Assembly (NCBI GenBank): GCA_011947345.1
Contig: JAAVTG010000229.1
Location: forward strand, 62,001 to 126,000
Direction of reading: 5' to 3'
Source: Phytophthora quininea
Lineage: Eukaryota > Oomycota > Peronosporomycetes > Peronosporales > Peronosporaceae
DNA: 64,000 bases
Shown here: positions 1 through 9,841 of the stretch, in pieces
Position numbering within the stretch: the first letter of the stretch is position 1
Layout of the letters: each line of letters starts with the position of its first letter
The notes under the pieces: generated by a model
Database searches by the model: none
What the model was told of the DNA's origin: nothing
The model's input: only the letters and a program-made list of their open reading frames with translations
Made by a program: the position numbers and the translations under genes

Positions 1-564
1 CACCATCGTGTGGTCTGGTAGCAGATACCAGGTGAGATTTCATCGTCACCCATGATGACAGCGGATCCTTTGCATCCAACACCATTATTTCGGCATTGCA
101 TCAGCTTTCACCGACTCATCAGGGTTCTTCCAAAAGCATGGAGACTTTTGATGACAACCACGACAGCAGCTAAAAATGGGTGGGTTTGCGATAAGGAAAG
201 ACTGTCGTCGTCTGTACATGCAACAACTGCGACCGATCAGCGAGTGGTCTCGCATAACCACCAGGCCGTTGTGTAGACTTGAAGTTTTGTAGTGCCTACA
301 AGAAGCTTCTAGACGCCCAAGAGAGCAATTTTCAACTTGGTGGCAGCTCGTCAGGATAGATGTGGGTGCCAGGATCTGCGTTGAGCACGTTTCGTATCCG
401 TTGTTAGAAGAAGAAGAGCGATTGACATCCTCCTGTATGATGGAAACAGAGAATACGGTAGTGTCATTGCACTTTTCATTTTCCAAGATGAATGTCGACC
501 TCATGAACGCGCTGGAAAAGAGCTGTCGGACCAAGGAGAGTCCCGTAGTCCATCATTCCGTTCG
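1..564. other. Non-coding left edge
   Basis: I see no convincing gene here. Short overlapping frames on both strands have no recognisable motif. It may be the decayed flank of the transposon-rich stretch that follows. Confidence 0.4.
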
Positions 565-924
565 GTGGACGAAGTCCGCGACTTTATCACCGACGAGAAC
601 CCGCCTGCGACGGCGAATATCGCACTTGAGATGTGCGTGGTCACCGTAAAGAAGACCATGCTACATTTTCGCCTCGAACTCGTCGAGTTCAGCCACGAAC
701 GCCGTATTGATGAGGTGATCAAACTGGTTGACAAACTCGATGCCCCACGTCGAAACAAATTTATCTTCTCGCTGACTATGTGGAAGTCCAAGGATGTCGG
801 CCCCAACGGCCACTGGGAATTCGCGCTCGAAGCGGTGTATACCATCGCTAAGGTTCACGCTCTCCGGCTGTACTACGCCCTACCACAGGGAAGCTTGCAA
901 CTTTCCAGCAATAGAGGCTTTTAG
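565..924 (+). CDS. Uncharacterised ORF, possibly a fragment
   Basis: A 119-residue frame that I do not recognise. It is rich in charged residues and has alternating hydrophobic stretches, but no signal peptide, membrane segment or known motif. The ATG sits inside an open frame, so the true start could lie upstream. It is directly upstream of a Myb/SANT-like transposon gene, so it may be part of a decayed element rather than a host gene. Real coding status is uncertain. Confidence 0.2.
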   Translation: MDEVRDFITDENPPATANIALEMCVVTVKKTMLHFRLELVEFSHERRIDEVIKLVDKLDAPRRNKFIFSLTMWKSKDVGPNGHWEFALEAVYTIAKVHALRLYYALPQGSLQLSSNRGF

Positions 925-1080
925 CAGAACCTAGTGGGTTTTGCCCACAACCGCAGCAGATGACTAACTTCACCGGGTTTGAATTTATCTTTAGCACAAC
1001 CGAGAGATGAACACTTCGCGGCCACATGGTAAAGTCTCATTTTAGGATTGACGCTGCCATGATTTAGTGTCAGAGCCACC

Positions 1081-1930
1081 ATGGTGTTTCGCTTCTCTGA
1101 AGACATGGATAAGGAGCTCATGCGCGAGGTTATAAAGCAGAAGCCATACGCTGCCAAGTACGGGGAGGCTGCTGCAGTGTGGGTTCAAGTCGCTAAGTGT
1201 GTCAGTGCTGCCATAAAGACTGCTGTCATTGACAAGCAGGTGCAGGATCGTGTACGACCTTTGAAGAAGAATTGGCGAGCAGGAGAGACCTTAGGCAGTG
1301 GTATCGAAGAGGCGAAGGATGCCGCAAACGAGCAGAGTCACTATGATATCTTACCCAGTCTCGTAGGGGAGTACGTGTCCCTAGAAAAGGACTTCAAGGC
1401 GGAAAAAACGTAAAAAAGCAAAGAAGCAAGCTGAAGAGGCCCAAACTAACTTGTGCGCTTCTCAAGTTGTGTCTGAGGCTATATAACACATCGCCCTCTC
1501 AGAGGTGAAGGTATCCTGTCAAGTGGCTCGTCGTCAGAGAGCGAGAGCGATACGGCTTCTGTGGCGTCAACTACGTCAGTCAGCACATCAGCAACACCAA
1601 CTAAAGCGTCGACGTCAGGACGCCGTAAGAGCGTTTTCCAATTGGAAGTTGACAGACAAGATAAACGCATTCGGCTCGACGAAGAGATGCGTCGTGAGCA
1701 GTTTGATCGTCAAATGCACCTACAGCAGCAGCAACATGCAGAACGACTGGCTTTTGAAAGAGAGCAACATGAGAATCGACTTGCATTTGAGCGGGAGCGG
1801 GAACAAGCTCGCGAGCGAGCTGAAGAACGAGTTCACCGCGCGCGAGGAAGCTGAAGAGCGAAACAGGCAACTAATATTGCAGTGCGTCACGATTTTCAGC
1901 AAGTCGCTCAACAGCAATGGCAACAAGTAG
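1081..1930 (+). pseudogene. Myb/SANT-like DNA-binding protein, Harbinger partner type
   Basis: The first 110 codons (1081-1413) resemble the Myb/SANT-like domain of many oomycete transposon-associated proteins: acidic start, conserved Trp/Val helix and a basic third helix with the DRVRPLKKNWR segment. It is followed by a lysine/arginine cluster (about 1405-1430) and then, from about 1505, a Ser/Thr-rich linker and a long Gln/Glu/Arg-rich coiled coil (1630-1850). The frame is broken near 1400, in the 1480s and near 1850. In PIF/Harbinger elements a Myb-like protein works with the DDE transposase; the transposase lies immediately downstream on the opposite strand, so the two ORFs converge. The pairing is inferred from position and domain type; I did not find terminal inverted repeats. 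Confidence 0.55.
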
Positions 1931-1970
1931 ATATTCAGTCGAAAGACAACCAGTTTGTATGAAAGAATTA

Positions 1971-3227
1971 CTACCTTTTCAAGTACTCCTCCAGACTAGG
2001 TGGTGGAAGTCTAAAGTAGTCACTGATCGTGTTGCCTCCATTAGCACAAGTTAGACAATTTGTGAGCAAAACGTCAACGCGGTACATCGAGCCAACAGGT
2101 TGAGTACCAGAGCGAGCCTGTCGTTTGAAGTCGAGTGCAGTCCAGTAGTTAACAACTTGTCCGTAACCCCATTCGACAGATATGCGCACTTTACTCATGC
2201 TCTTGTTGACCAGCTTTTGCTCACGTGAAAGGTTCCCAATCGCCCCCGTGAATGAGCTGGACAGCACGCCGTCGATTCCATACGCTTGGTCACCGTAGAT
2301 TCGATAAGGCTTGAGCCGAACGTCACTGCGAATGACGTTGGCAATACAGGAATCCTTGAACATCTTAATGTCATGATTTCGTCCCCGGAACGGCCCGTAC
2401 AAGTGGCAGATTAATCCGTCAGGGGTTGATAGGGTCTGGTATTTCAGAGCATGCTTGCGTTTATGACCGTTGTAAACGGATTTCTGGCTTAGATACGTTC
2501 CATCACGGCGTAGGTTGCGAGCTGTAGGTCTACAAATGCCTCGAACCGTTCCATCCACGAACGCTCACACGTTTTGCATTAATACACCAACATCAAACAC
2601 AGCGTCCGCGTAAATCTGTACGTGTTGTGCTGCATATTCGTGATTGAAGTACAAAAGTTCTGATAACTTCCTGTCGAGATGATCCAGAACATGGAGAAAC
2701 AAGTTGGAGAGACCGCTTTCCTTTAGACCAAAAACGGATTCAAGGTTTTTCCAGCGTAACGGGATCGCCAACTTGTACAGAACAATGCACAAACCTTCCA
2801 CTCCAGTCGCTGCCGTGCGTTCACGAGTCCTGATAGCTGCGTCTAATCCGAAGAGCTTAACGAGGCACTCGATCTGGGTTTTGCCAAAGCGAAATTTGGC
2901 TAGACAATTCGCGTTTGATAACGCATTGAAGTTGAAGGGCACTCGAATAAGCGGCTCCAGACATTGCTTTTCGTAGAAGTACTGGGCGATGGCGGCAGCC
3001 AATACAACTCGATTGGACAGAGAGGCTTCATGCCAAACACGCAGCAAATACGCTTTCTTCTCGTACGGACGAAGTCCTGCCGTCAGTTCACGGAGCAAAC
3101 GACCTTGAGCGATGTCAAGCTCACTCGATTGAGCAGCTAGTGCAGAAGTTGATCCAGTGGATGCCATGGAGACCTGCGCAGGTTGAGACGAAATCTGCAA
3201 TGAAAAGTCTGCATGTAGACTTCCCAT
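1971..3227 (-). pseudogene. PIF/Harbinger-like DDE transposase (DDE_Tnp_4), in-frame stop
   Basis: The frame runs from an ATG at 3227 to a stop at 1971 and is interrupted by a single in-frame TGA at 2565-2567. The C-terminal half carries the catalytic triad of the DDE_Tnp_4 family: Asp in FVDGT just after the stop, Asp in YGDQAYG, Glu in SVEWGYG. The family-typical YNGHKRKHALKYQ segment and a C-terminal PPSLEEYL are also present. The N-terminal half is helical with a predicted HTH-like region. The stop could come from a C-to-T change. The triad is preserved and the frame is otherwise open, so inactivation looks recent. The protein would cut and paste its own element. Family call is firm; subfamily is not. 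Confidence 0.75.
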
Positions 3228-3591
3228 ACCTCCGTTTTACCAACGGTATAGCGGCGATTTAGCAGCAGAGGAGAACTGCTTGTTATCGGAACTCGAACAG
3301 TTTATTTCACGAGCCGGAGCGGATTCACAGCAGATTGATATCCAGCGACCTCCTTCAGGCACAAACCAAAACAATTGGGACGCACAGGTGTAAATGTTTC
3401 CTGTGTTGTTTCCGGGTGGTGTTGGTGGACCCAATGAAAACCGACCGCGCAAAATATCACTCCGGAGGTGGGTGCTTTGCTGTTTATCACTCGTAGGACA
3501 TCGATTTGAACGACATTATGCGTTCCTCTTACTCGCGCTTGACTTCCTAGTTTTGCGAAATACCAGGTGTTAACTGTATGCGAAGCTAAAG

Positions 3592-4315
3592 GTGCCGACG
3601 ACGGCTCTCGTCGCTGGAAACATTTCACGGGAAACTATCCTGGAGTCAGTTCGCTACTACAACCGTCTTGCTTACGGCTATATTGACTTGCTCAATGCAG
3701 CAATAGACAAACAATGTCGATATGTCCCCGGTACCATACCACCAGAGTTCGAAGACTACCAAAGTGTTGTGCTCGGCCGTACGACTCGTCCGAGGTGGCT
3801 TCCGCTCGGTTGTCGGACACTACCCTATCACGGTTCGTGCCGTCCAAGTTCATTTTTAACGCATGCAAAGTCTTATTTCAAGGTTTGTTTGTGTAACTTG
3901 CTGTACGAATCGTATCTGTACTCACAAAATGTTGTTGTCTTGTGTTTAGGTCACGTCTCGAACGCGTAAAGGATCTGTGTATCGCTTTTTAAGGTCTAGG
4001 AGCCTTTCTCTAGGTCCTACGAAAATCAATGAAGACGGCCGACGTACGTTACGCCGTCCCATTGGATGTGAGCACGTAAACCCCTACAATCCGAAAGTGA
4101 TGACCGCATTGAGATACAACCACGACGTGCAACTTATTTTGGGCGCAGGCAAAAGAAGCATCGCCGCGTGCGTATGCAAGTACTGCATGAAGAACAAACG
4201 TCCTATTGAAAATCGGCTCGCGCTGTCCATAGCAGTATTTACAAGAGATGTACGCAGCGCTAATCATCTTGCGTCAGATTCATCACCAGAAACTCAGGGC
4301 CACCGCATTATGTAA
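3592..4315 (+). mobile_element. Helitron-like fragment (helicase-like/Rep region)
   Basis: Two consecutive frames (3592-3969 and 3977-4315). The second reads NPYNPKVMTALRYNHDVQ, then KYCMKNK and a conserved IENRLALSIAVF stretch. This matches the part of oomycete Helitron replicase/helicases just after the Rep motifs, where a YNP box is followed by KY-K-K. No PIF1 helicase domain and no Rep two-tyrosine motif follow, so this is a truncated relic. The upstream frame (residues YYNRLAYGYIDLLNAAID) is probably part of the same decayed ORF, but I cannot place it in the family. Confidence 0.45.
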
Positions 4316-5241
4316 CAAATGCCCAAGAAGTAGCAGCATCTATGGCAGCGTTTTAAATCCGATGAGAGTCGCCATTTCCCCCACAAAATCGTACTATTGA
4401 AGACAGTAGATGATTCACAGGAGGTCACAATCCCCCAGACACCATTTTAACCGGAAATTCTCCAGAAGTTCGAGCTATTGGATCCACCCTTTTTCGTTAC
4501 TGAAATCGTCAAAAGTAAAACGGGAAAAGTCGCCACCGGGTCCAGACCTTGAGACCTGGTATCTGGAGATACCATCTGTGTATTGGCAGTTAAGTTTAGG
4601 TAACATCTCGTTGGGTCCGGACCTGAATACTCGCATGCTATTGGCAGTGGCTTCCAAGTTTTCTCTCCCTGTCAAAGCCTTTTGCTGGCTGGCCGACCAA
4701 GGTGGAAAGAGATCACAGCAAGTGGCGACCAGCGTGGCGACCAGCGAGCTGGCAGAGCAGGTATGCACTTAATGGGTGTGGACACAAAGCAGTTGTAGCG
4801 TAGAGAGATGTGAACTGACTGTTTGCTGCTACAGATCGCCAAGGACGAAGAGCTCAACAAGCAGGTATTGGTTCGAGATGTGGTCCAGTTGTGCTCCAAG
4901 ATGGAGCTGGGCACGCTGCAGGTAAAAGTCTCTACGAACGACGAGAAAGACACGGCGGAGATGAAGAGCCTGTAGAATGACGGCCGCAGCCTCCAGCCTG
5001 TTTCATGGGAGCTCTCCTTCGACTGCGTCGACCTTCCTGGACTTATCGTGCGTGGTCCTGATGAAGCCGTGGCATCTTACAAACGGAAGGTGTGGTTCTT
5101 AAAAGCTGTACACTACCCTCTAATTTTTAAGCTCATCATTTTGTTTACCTTACACAGCACAAGGAAGTGACAAATACTCGGTGTATACCGAGGTAAGAGC
5201 ATGGTGTTAATGATTGAGTGACTGCTGTATGAGGTTGCTGA
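4316..5241. other. Intergenic, transposon-flanking
   Basis: No complete gene seen. A short coding-looking stretch on + (about 4836-4975, roughly 46 codons ending in a stop, continuing in another frame to about 5090) has balanced codon use and splice-like borders. It could be a gene fragment, but I do not recognise it. Confidence 0.3.
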
Positions 5242-7278
5242 CTACTGTTTGCGCTGAAGCCATTTGCTATAGGCGTCAATGCTTCTTCGTCCTCTTTCAG
5301 TGTCTGCTCGTTCGATTGCTGCTTCTACTGCGAGTCCTGAGTCGATGAAGCTGCGTACGTGCTTGATGACGCTTAAACGCCTCAAATAATATTTCGATTC
5401 CTTTGCTGACGCTCTCCACTTTGTACCAAACTGTCGCTCCAGATATTCAATTGATGGCTGGTTGGTAAAGCCGTGATGCCACTCCGTCCAGAGTTGATGC
5501 ACTGTGGAAACACCTCGACTCATAGTGTACGCGGGTACAGTACTAGCTGGAGCTGAAGGAGCTGCTTGGGTAAGACCAGCAGAAGATAGTGAAGTTGTTG
5601 AGGGGTCCGTGAAGGATATTGGAGCAAATCCAGCAACGCCGCCAGCGTTAGAGTTGCTGCTGATGTTTGGTACGATCGGTACCATTCTAAACGATAAGTC
5701 ACCACGTAATAAATCGGTAAGCTGAGCTTGTGTCTGCTTTACCATGCTAACAAGAGCGAGATGCTGCGTCTCTAATTTATCCATACATGCTGCGTGTTGA
5801 ATGCTTATTTGCTTTGATAGTAAAGGCATCGCGACTTGCAATTTCATTTCCACAGGATGCTCTGTGTTCTGGATAGCCGACAGTACTTCAGATCGGTACT
5901 CGAGAAACCGTTCGCATGCAAACAGGTCGTGATTGCGTGGTTTTGCAGGTAGCTGATCGTAGAGCAGCGCAGCATCTTAAAGTAGGACGACGCGCAAAAA
6001 TTCGAGTAAGTCTAAAAAGCCTTGAGCAGCCAAGTTCCGTTTCCAGGTTCCACTCAACAGTTTTGTCTTGCAGGCTTCCAGGTCTGGAAAAACTCGTGCG
6101 GTTAACTCTGCAGGGGATCGATGACAGCACGTTCTAGGTAATACAGCCGAGATAAAGGTGGGTGTCCAGACAAAGCCCTCATTGCTCCTCGTGCCAGTGG
6201 AGCGGAGTACACAGCCTCAACAGTATCCAAACCCCATCTACCGTGCCTACGAGTTTGCGAAGCGTCCACGTCTGCTGTCTCCAACTGGCGTACGCCTTGT
6301 TGCCGGTTAATATGCGTTTTCTTATCGAACGTAAGACCAAGTTTGTCGAATACAGTCACGTAGCTGGCTTCGTGAGTTGCTGACCTCGTAAAAACTTAAT
6401 GTCGTACCAATCTTCCGACTTGCTAAATATTGGAAAGGGTTCCAACGTAATATGAAAGCGTTCAAATAAATAAAAGGCAACAGCTCCCACGGGACACAAG
6501 TGAACATCCTTGTTGCGCATATAACCGACGTGCTGCATTTTACCAAAGGTATTGGTTTTACCGTGCTGAATAAGCAACACAAGGGCAGTACACGGCTGAA
6601 AACCTTCATTATCCAGTCGTTGAGAAAACATGTCAGCAAGTTCTAAGTCACGAGCGTTTTGGCCACGCAACAAGTCGTAGTGAGATATTAGAAACGCAGC
6701 CCTTCCTCGAATATCATCGACCGCAAAAATGTATCACAGATTTGGCGAAATTGAGCTTCCGAGTGATAGCCATCTAGTAGCGAGCCCACGCCACGGTCCT
6801 GATAATTCTTCTTTTTTGTTTCTGTGGCTTGAGCTTGCACATTTTTGATCAATTGTTTCACTTGAGCCGAACGTGGATGACTATTCGAGTTGACATGGAG
6901 CGCAACTTGCTGGTTATACAAGTCGACAACTGCATTAATATACCCACAAACGGTTGATCCACCAATAATTTTGCCCTTCTTCTTTTTCGATTCTCGTCCA
7001 ACGACCTGCTCGGTGAGAAAGAGATGTAGCTTCCCCTTCGTCACTGTGGGTCCGTCACGAAAACATTTATCACTGCACCACTCAACAAATTGCTTCTGGT
7101 AGCCTTCGTACTTTCGTTTCGTATTAGTAGGCCGAGTACTTAGTGTGGCTTGTAGTGTTGAACGCTCACTCTCTTCTATTTGCACTTGAAGTGCACTGTC
7201 GTCAGCAGAAGCATTGTCCTGGGCTTGTGCTGCAGCTGCATACGCTCCGATCGAGACCCCATGGCTTCGTGCCATCAT
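5242..7278 (-). pseudogene. Crypton-type tyrosine recombinase with GCR1_C-like tail
   Basis: Read from 7278 down to 5242 this is one long ORF broken by about three single-base deletions (near 6682, 6365 and 6117) and one TAA at about 5966 where Gln is expected (C-to-T). Order: Ser/Ala-rich N-terminus; SAM-like core-binding region; catalytic tyrosine-recombinase domain with the Arg in LLRGQNARDLEL, Lys in QHGKTN, His-x-x-Arg in KTHINRQ, GRW, and the nucleophile Tyr in EAVYSAPL; then a linker; then a C-terminal domain with TVHQLWTEWHHGF and FGTKWR, typical of the GCR1_C DNA-binding domain found in Cryptons. Cryptons move as circular DNA by recombination and lack terminal inverted repeats, so element borders cannot be set. 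Expected product about 679 aa. Confidence 0.75.
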
Positions 7279-7991
7279 GTGAGGCGTCTGTTCAGGTGTG
7301 CAGCAATCTTTGTATCTAACGCAATATTTCGTTTAGGTCTCAAAATTGATAGTGACCTGGGTCTGGACCCATACAATTGACAAGTCTGATTCTCATTAAG
7401 TAATTAGAAAATGCTTGGTTTGTACGTGTCTGTGAGGAGTTCAAACCAGGACGACTAGGAAAAGATGCTACAAGCAGTGGCTTTTCTGGTGCGCCTAGCG
7501 ATTGCTTTTTCGTGAAAGCGGATGCTCCACAGGTAATGGTATTGTCAGGTCGACCGCATGGCCGTCTTTTTTTTCAGCCAAACGTGATCACGAAATTGGG
7601 GAGACCGATGTCCGCACCGTGCACCCATTCCGTCTGACTACTCTATCCAAAGGTGACAATTCGTGGTGATAGGACAAGGGTAAGGTACATGGAAATGATG
7701 TGGTAATAGAGGGACGCGAGTTAGCTTTTGCTTATGGTCCATTTAACACGATATATGTTCTTTTCTTTTACTGAAAACAACGAAACTAGTCGCAAACTTC
7801 AACTACGTATCCAAACCAACAGCAAAGATATCAAACCACCGAAATTATGTTTGTGCAGTTTTAAATATTTGACCACTACAACATCCCGATTCAAAACTCT
7901 ACTATAGGAAGTGTGAAGTCCATGGGTTTCGCTTGATTTTTTTATTAAACAAGCGTTCTCACCCCAGCTCCGTTTTAATTAGTATCTCTTT
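7279..7991. other. AT-rich gap between Crypton and LTR element
   Basis: No ORF of note. The sequence is AT-rich compared with neighbouring genes and could include the unmapped 5' end of the Crypton. Nothing else recognised. Confidence 0.4.
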
Positions 7992-8339
7992 TGTAACGAG
8001 GTTACACGAAAGTCATAACCGTGTGTAGACTCTCTGGCTATGTAGCCATAGTGTAGTCATTTGGCTCTCCACCACTCATTTGCATATCTCTTAGATTAAC
8101 TATGCCACATAGTTTAGTCTATACATTTACAGCAAAGGCTAGATAACAATTCAATTCAGTTCTATTTCTGCAGTTAATTAGTGTTGTCCTTGTTTTGAGG
8201 GACACCGACTCTGCGAGTCCTAGTTACGGGACTGTACTTGGTTCTTGTATAGAACCGAAGGCGGGACGCCTAAAGAGACAGACTCGGGGAGTCCTACGTC
8301 TTCCTCTGTGCACGTGCACTGCTACGCAGCCCCGCTGCA
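7992..8339 (+). repeat. 5' LTR (348 bp)
   Basis: Starts TGTAAC and ends GCTGCA; direct copy of 14866-15213. The first 15 bases form a near palindrome (TGTAAC...GTTACA). Confidence 0.95.
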
Positions 8340-8341
8340 CC

Positions 8342-8350
8342 TGGTAGCAC
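8342..8350 (+). other. Candidate primer-binding site
   Basis: TGGTAGCAC begins two bases after the 5' LTR. It resembles the complement of an initiator-methionine tRNA 3' end (usual plant form TGGTATCAG). Position fits; identity of the primer tRNA is a guess. Confidence 0.5.
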
Positions 8351-8396
8351 TTGTAGTCAATCCGACTCCTGAGTCGTCGACTGAACCTCTGTGAGG

Positions 8397-9567
8397 ATGG
8401 AGCAGGCAGCGTTCGCATACCTGACTCCAAGTCAGCAGGACACGCTTAATAAGCTTGCGTCCTTGCTGGGCCCTGAGGGCATGGCTCTCCTTGCATCACA
8501 AGGACCTGACGCCGTGACGGCGCGCCTTGAGGCGTTCTCGAAGTACGAGAATGCTATGTTGGAGCATATCCAACAGCGTGTCGCTGCTGCAGCGCCCCTC
8601 AGCGGGAGAAGCCGCTCTCGGTGAGCGTGAAGACCTTCTCGGGGAAGGAGGGGAGAACCTCCTGTTGTGGACCAGAGAGGTCGAGATGGCCATGGGATCG
8701 GCCATGCTCCAAGTGGAGAACCAGCGCGTCGCGCTTGCGATCTCGAAGCTCGAAGGGCGAGCGAGAGAATGGGCCTTGAAGTTGGGGACGTCTGTCGAAG
8801 GGGCCTTCCCGACCTGGAAGGAGCTGAAGGAGAAGCTCCTGCAGGTGTTCTCACCGCCTAACCAGTCGTATCGCGTGAGGTCACGCTTCCTTGCCACCCG
8901 CCAGGGTAAGAAGGACTTGATGGACTATGTCCAAGAGCTACGAACGCTCATTGCTGGCATGGCTGCCGACCCTCTACCCGAGGTGGTCACCGTGACCGTC
9001 TTCATGGAAGGGCTCCGAGCTGGAGTGGCTCGCACGGAAGTATTCCGTCAGAGCCCGGTCGACTTTGAGAAGGCCGTTAGTGTGACATTGAATGCCGAGT
9101 TCAACTTTAAGTTGTCTCGAGTCGGTGCCAACACCAGCTCTTCCGGATCGAATGATCCTGAGCCCATGGACCTCGGCTATGCTGAGGATGAAGCTGAGGA
9201 GCTCATAGCTGCTGAGCAGCGAGCAGGCATCCGGCGATGCTATGTGTGCGGGAGCACCCGCCACTTGAGGCCGACATGCCCTCTGCGCAGGCAGCGCTCC
9301 GGCCGACCCAACCGCACCCCTGCCGAGAGCCAAGTAGGCTCGGCGCAGGAAATGCCAACTCCCAGTAGGCGCGGGGCGGCCTACTGGGGAAGAACTGAGT
9401 TCTGTAGTGACTGTGGGAAGGAGAGGCAGCAGGGCTCAGCCCCGAAGAGCTCCGTGCTCTATAACACGGAACGTGTATGCAAGCCGGGCTTGCTGGTCAT
9501 CCTGGCGGACGTCAAGGGCTTCGACAAGCCGTGGGTAGTCTTGATAGACTCTGGGACGGCACCTTGA
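8397..9567 (+). CDS. gag: Gag polyprotein with zinc knuckle, protease start
   Basis: Starts at the ATG at 8397, just after the PBS. The capsid-like region (about 8630-9120) contains the retrotransposon-gag pattern with AREWALKLG and FPTWKELKEKLLQVFSP. A CCHC zinc knuckle follows (CYVCGSTRHLRPTC, about 9238-9280), then a low-complexity linker, a second CxxC pair (FCSDCGKE) and finally the aspartic-protease signature VVLIDSG just before the stop. Two single-base deletions break the frame, in the C run 8595-8598 and the G run 8650-8653. Gag binds element RNA and forms the particle. The frame ends only a few residues past the protease DSG, so protease is either encoded elsewhere or damaged. Confidence 0.85.
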
Positions 9568-9579
9568 AGGACAGTAGTC

Positions 9580-9765
9580 CTGAGCAGCCTTTGAGGGCTG
9601 ATAGTTGTGCGGCAGCACGAACTCCGTCGAGTGACTGCGGTCGTAGACCGAGTGTGTCACTGAGTGTCCCGGACACTGAGCCTTTGAGGGCTGTTGATTG
9701 TGCAGTGGCACGTACTCCACTGAGCTTCGTCGGTCGTTGACCGAGCGAGTCGCTGGATGTCCGAA
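9580..9765 (+). repeat. Diverged tandem duplication (about 90 bp x2) in the protease region
   Basis: Two direct copies (about 9580-9670 and 9675-9762) share CTTTGAGGGCTG, then GCA-CACG-ACTCC, GTCGT-GACCGAG and CTG-TGTCC at matching offsets. They occupy the place where the body of the aspartic protease should be. Confidence 0.6.
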
Positions 9766-9841
9766 GTGACACTGGACATCAGAGAAGGTCGTTACGTCGA
9801 CTGCGACGAGTGCCGTCCGCGATCAAAGATCTCACGACGCT

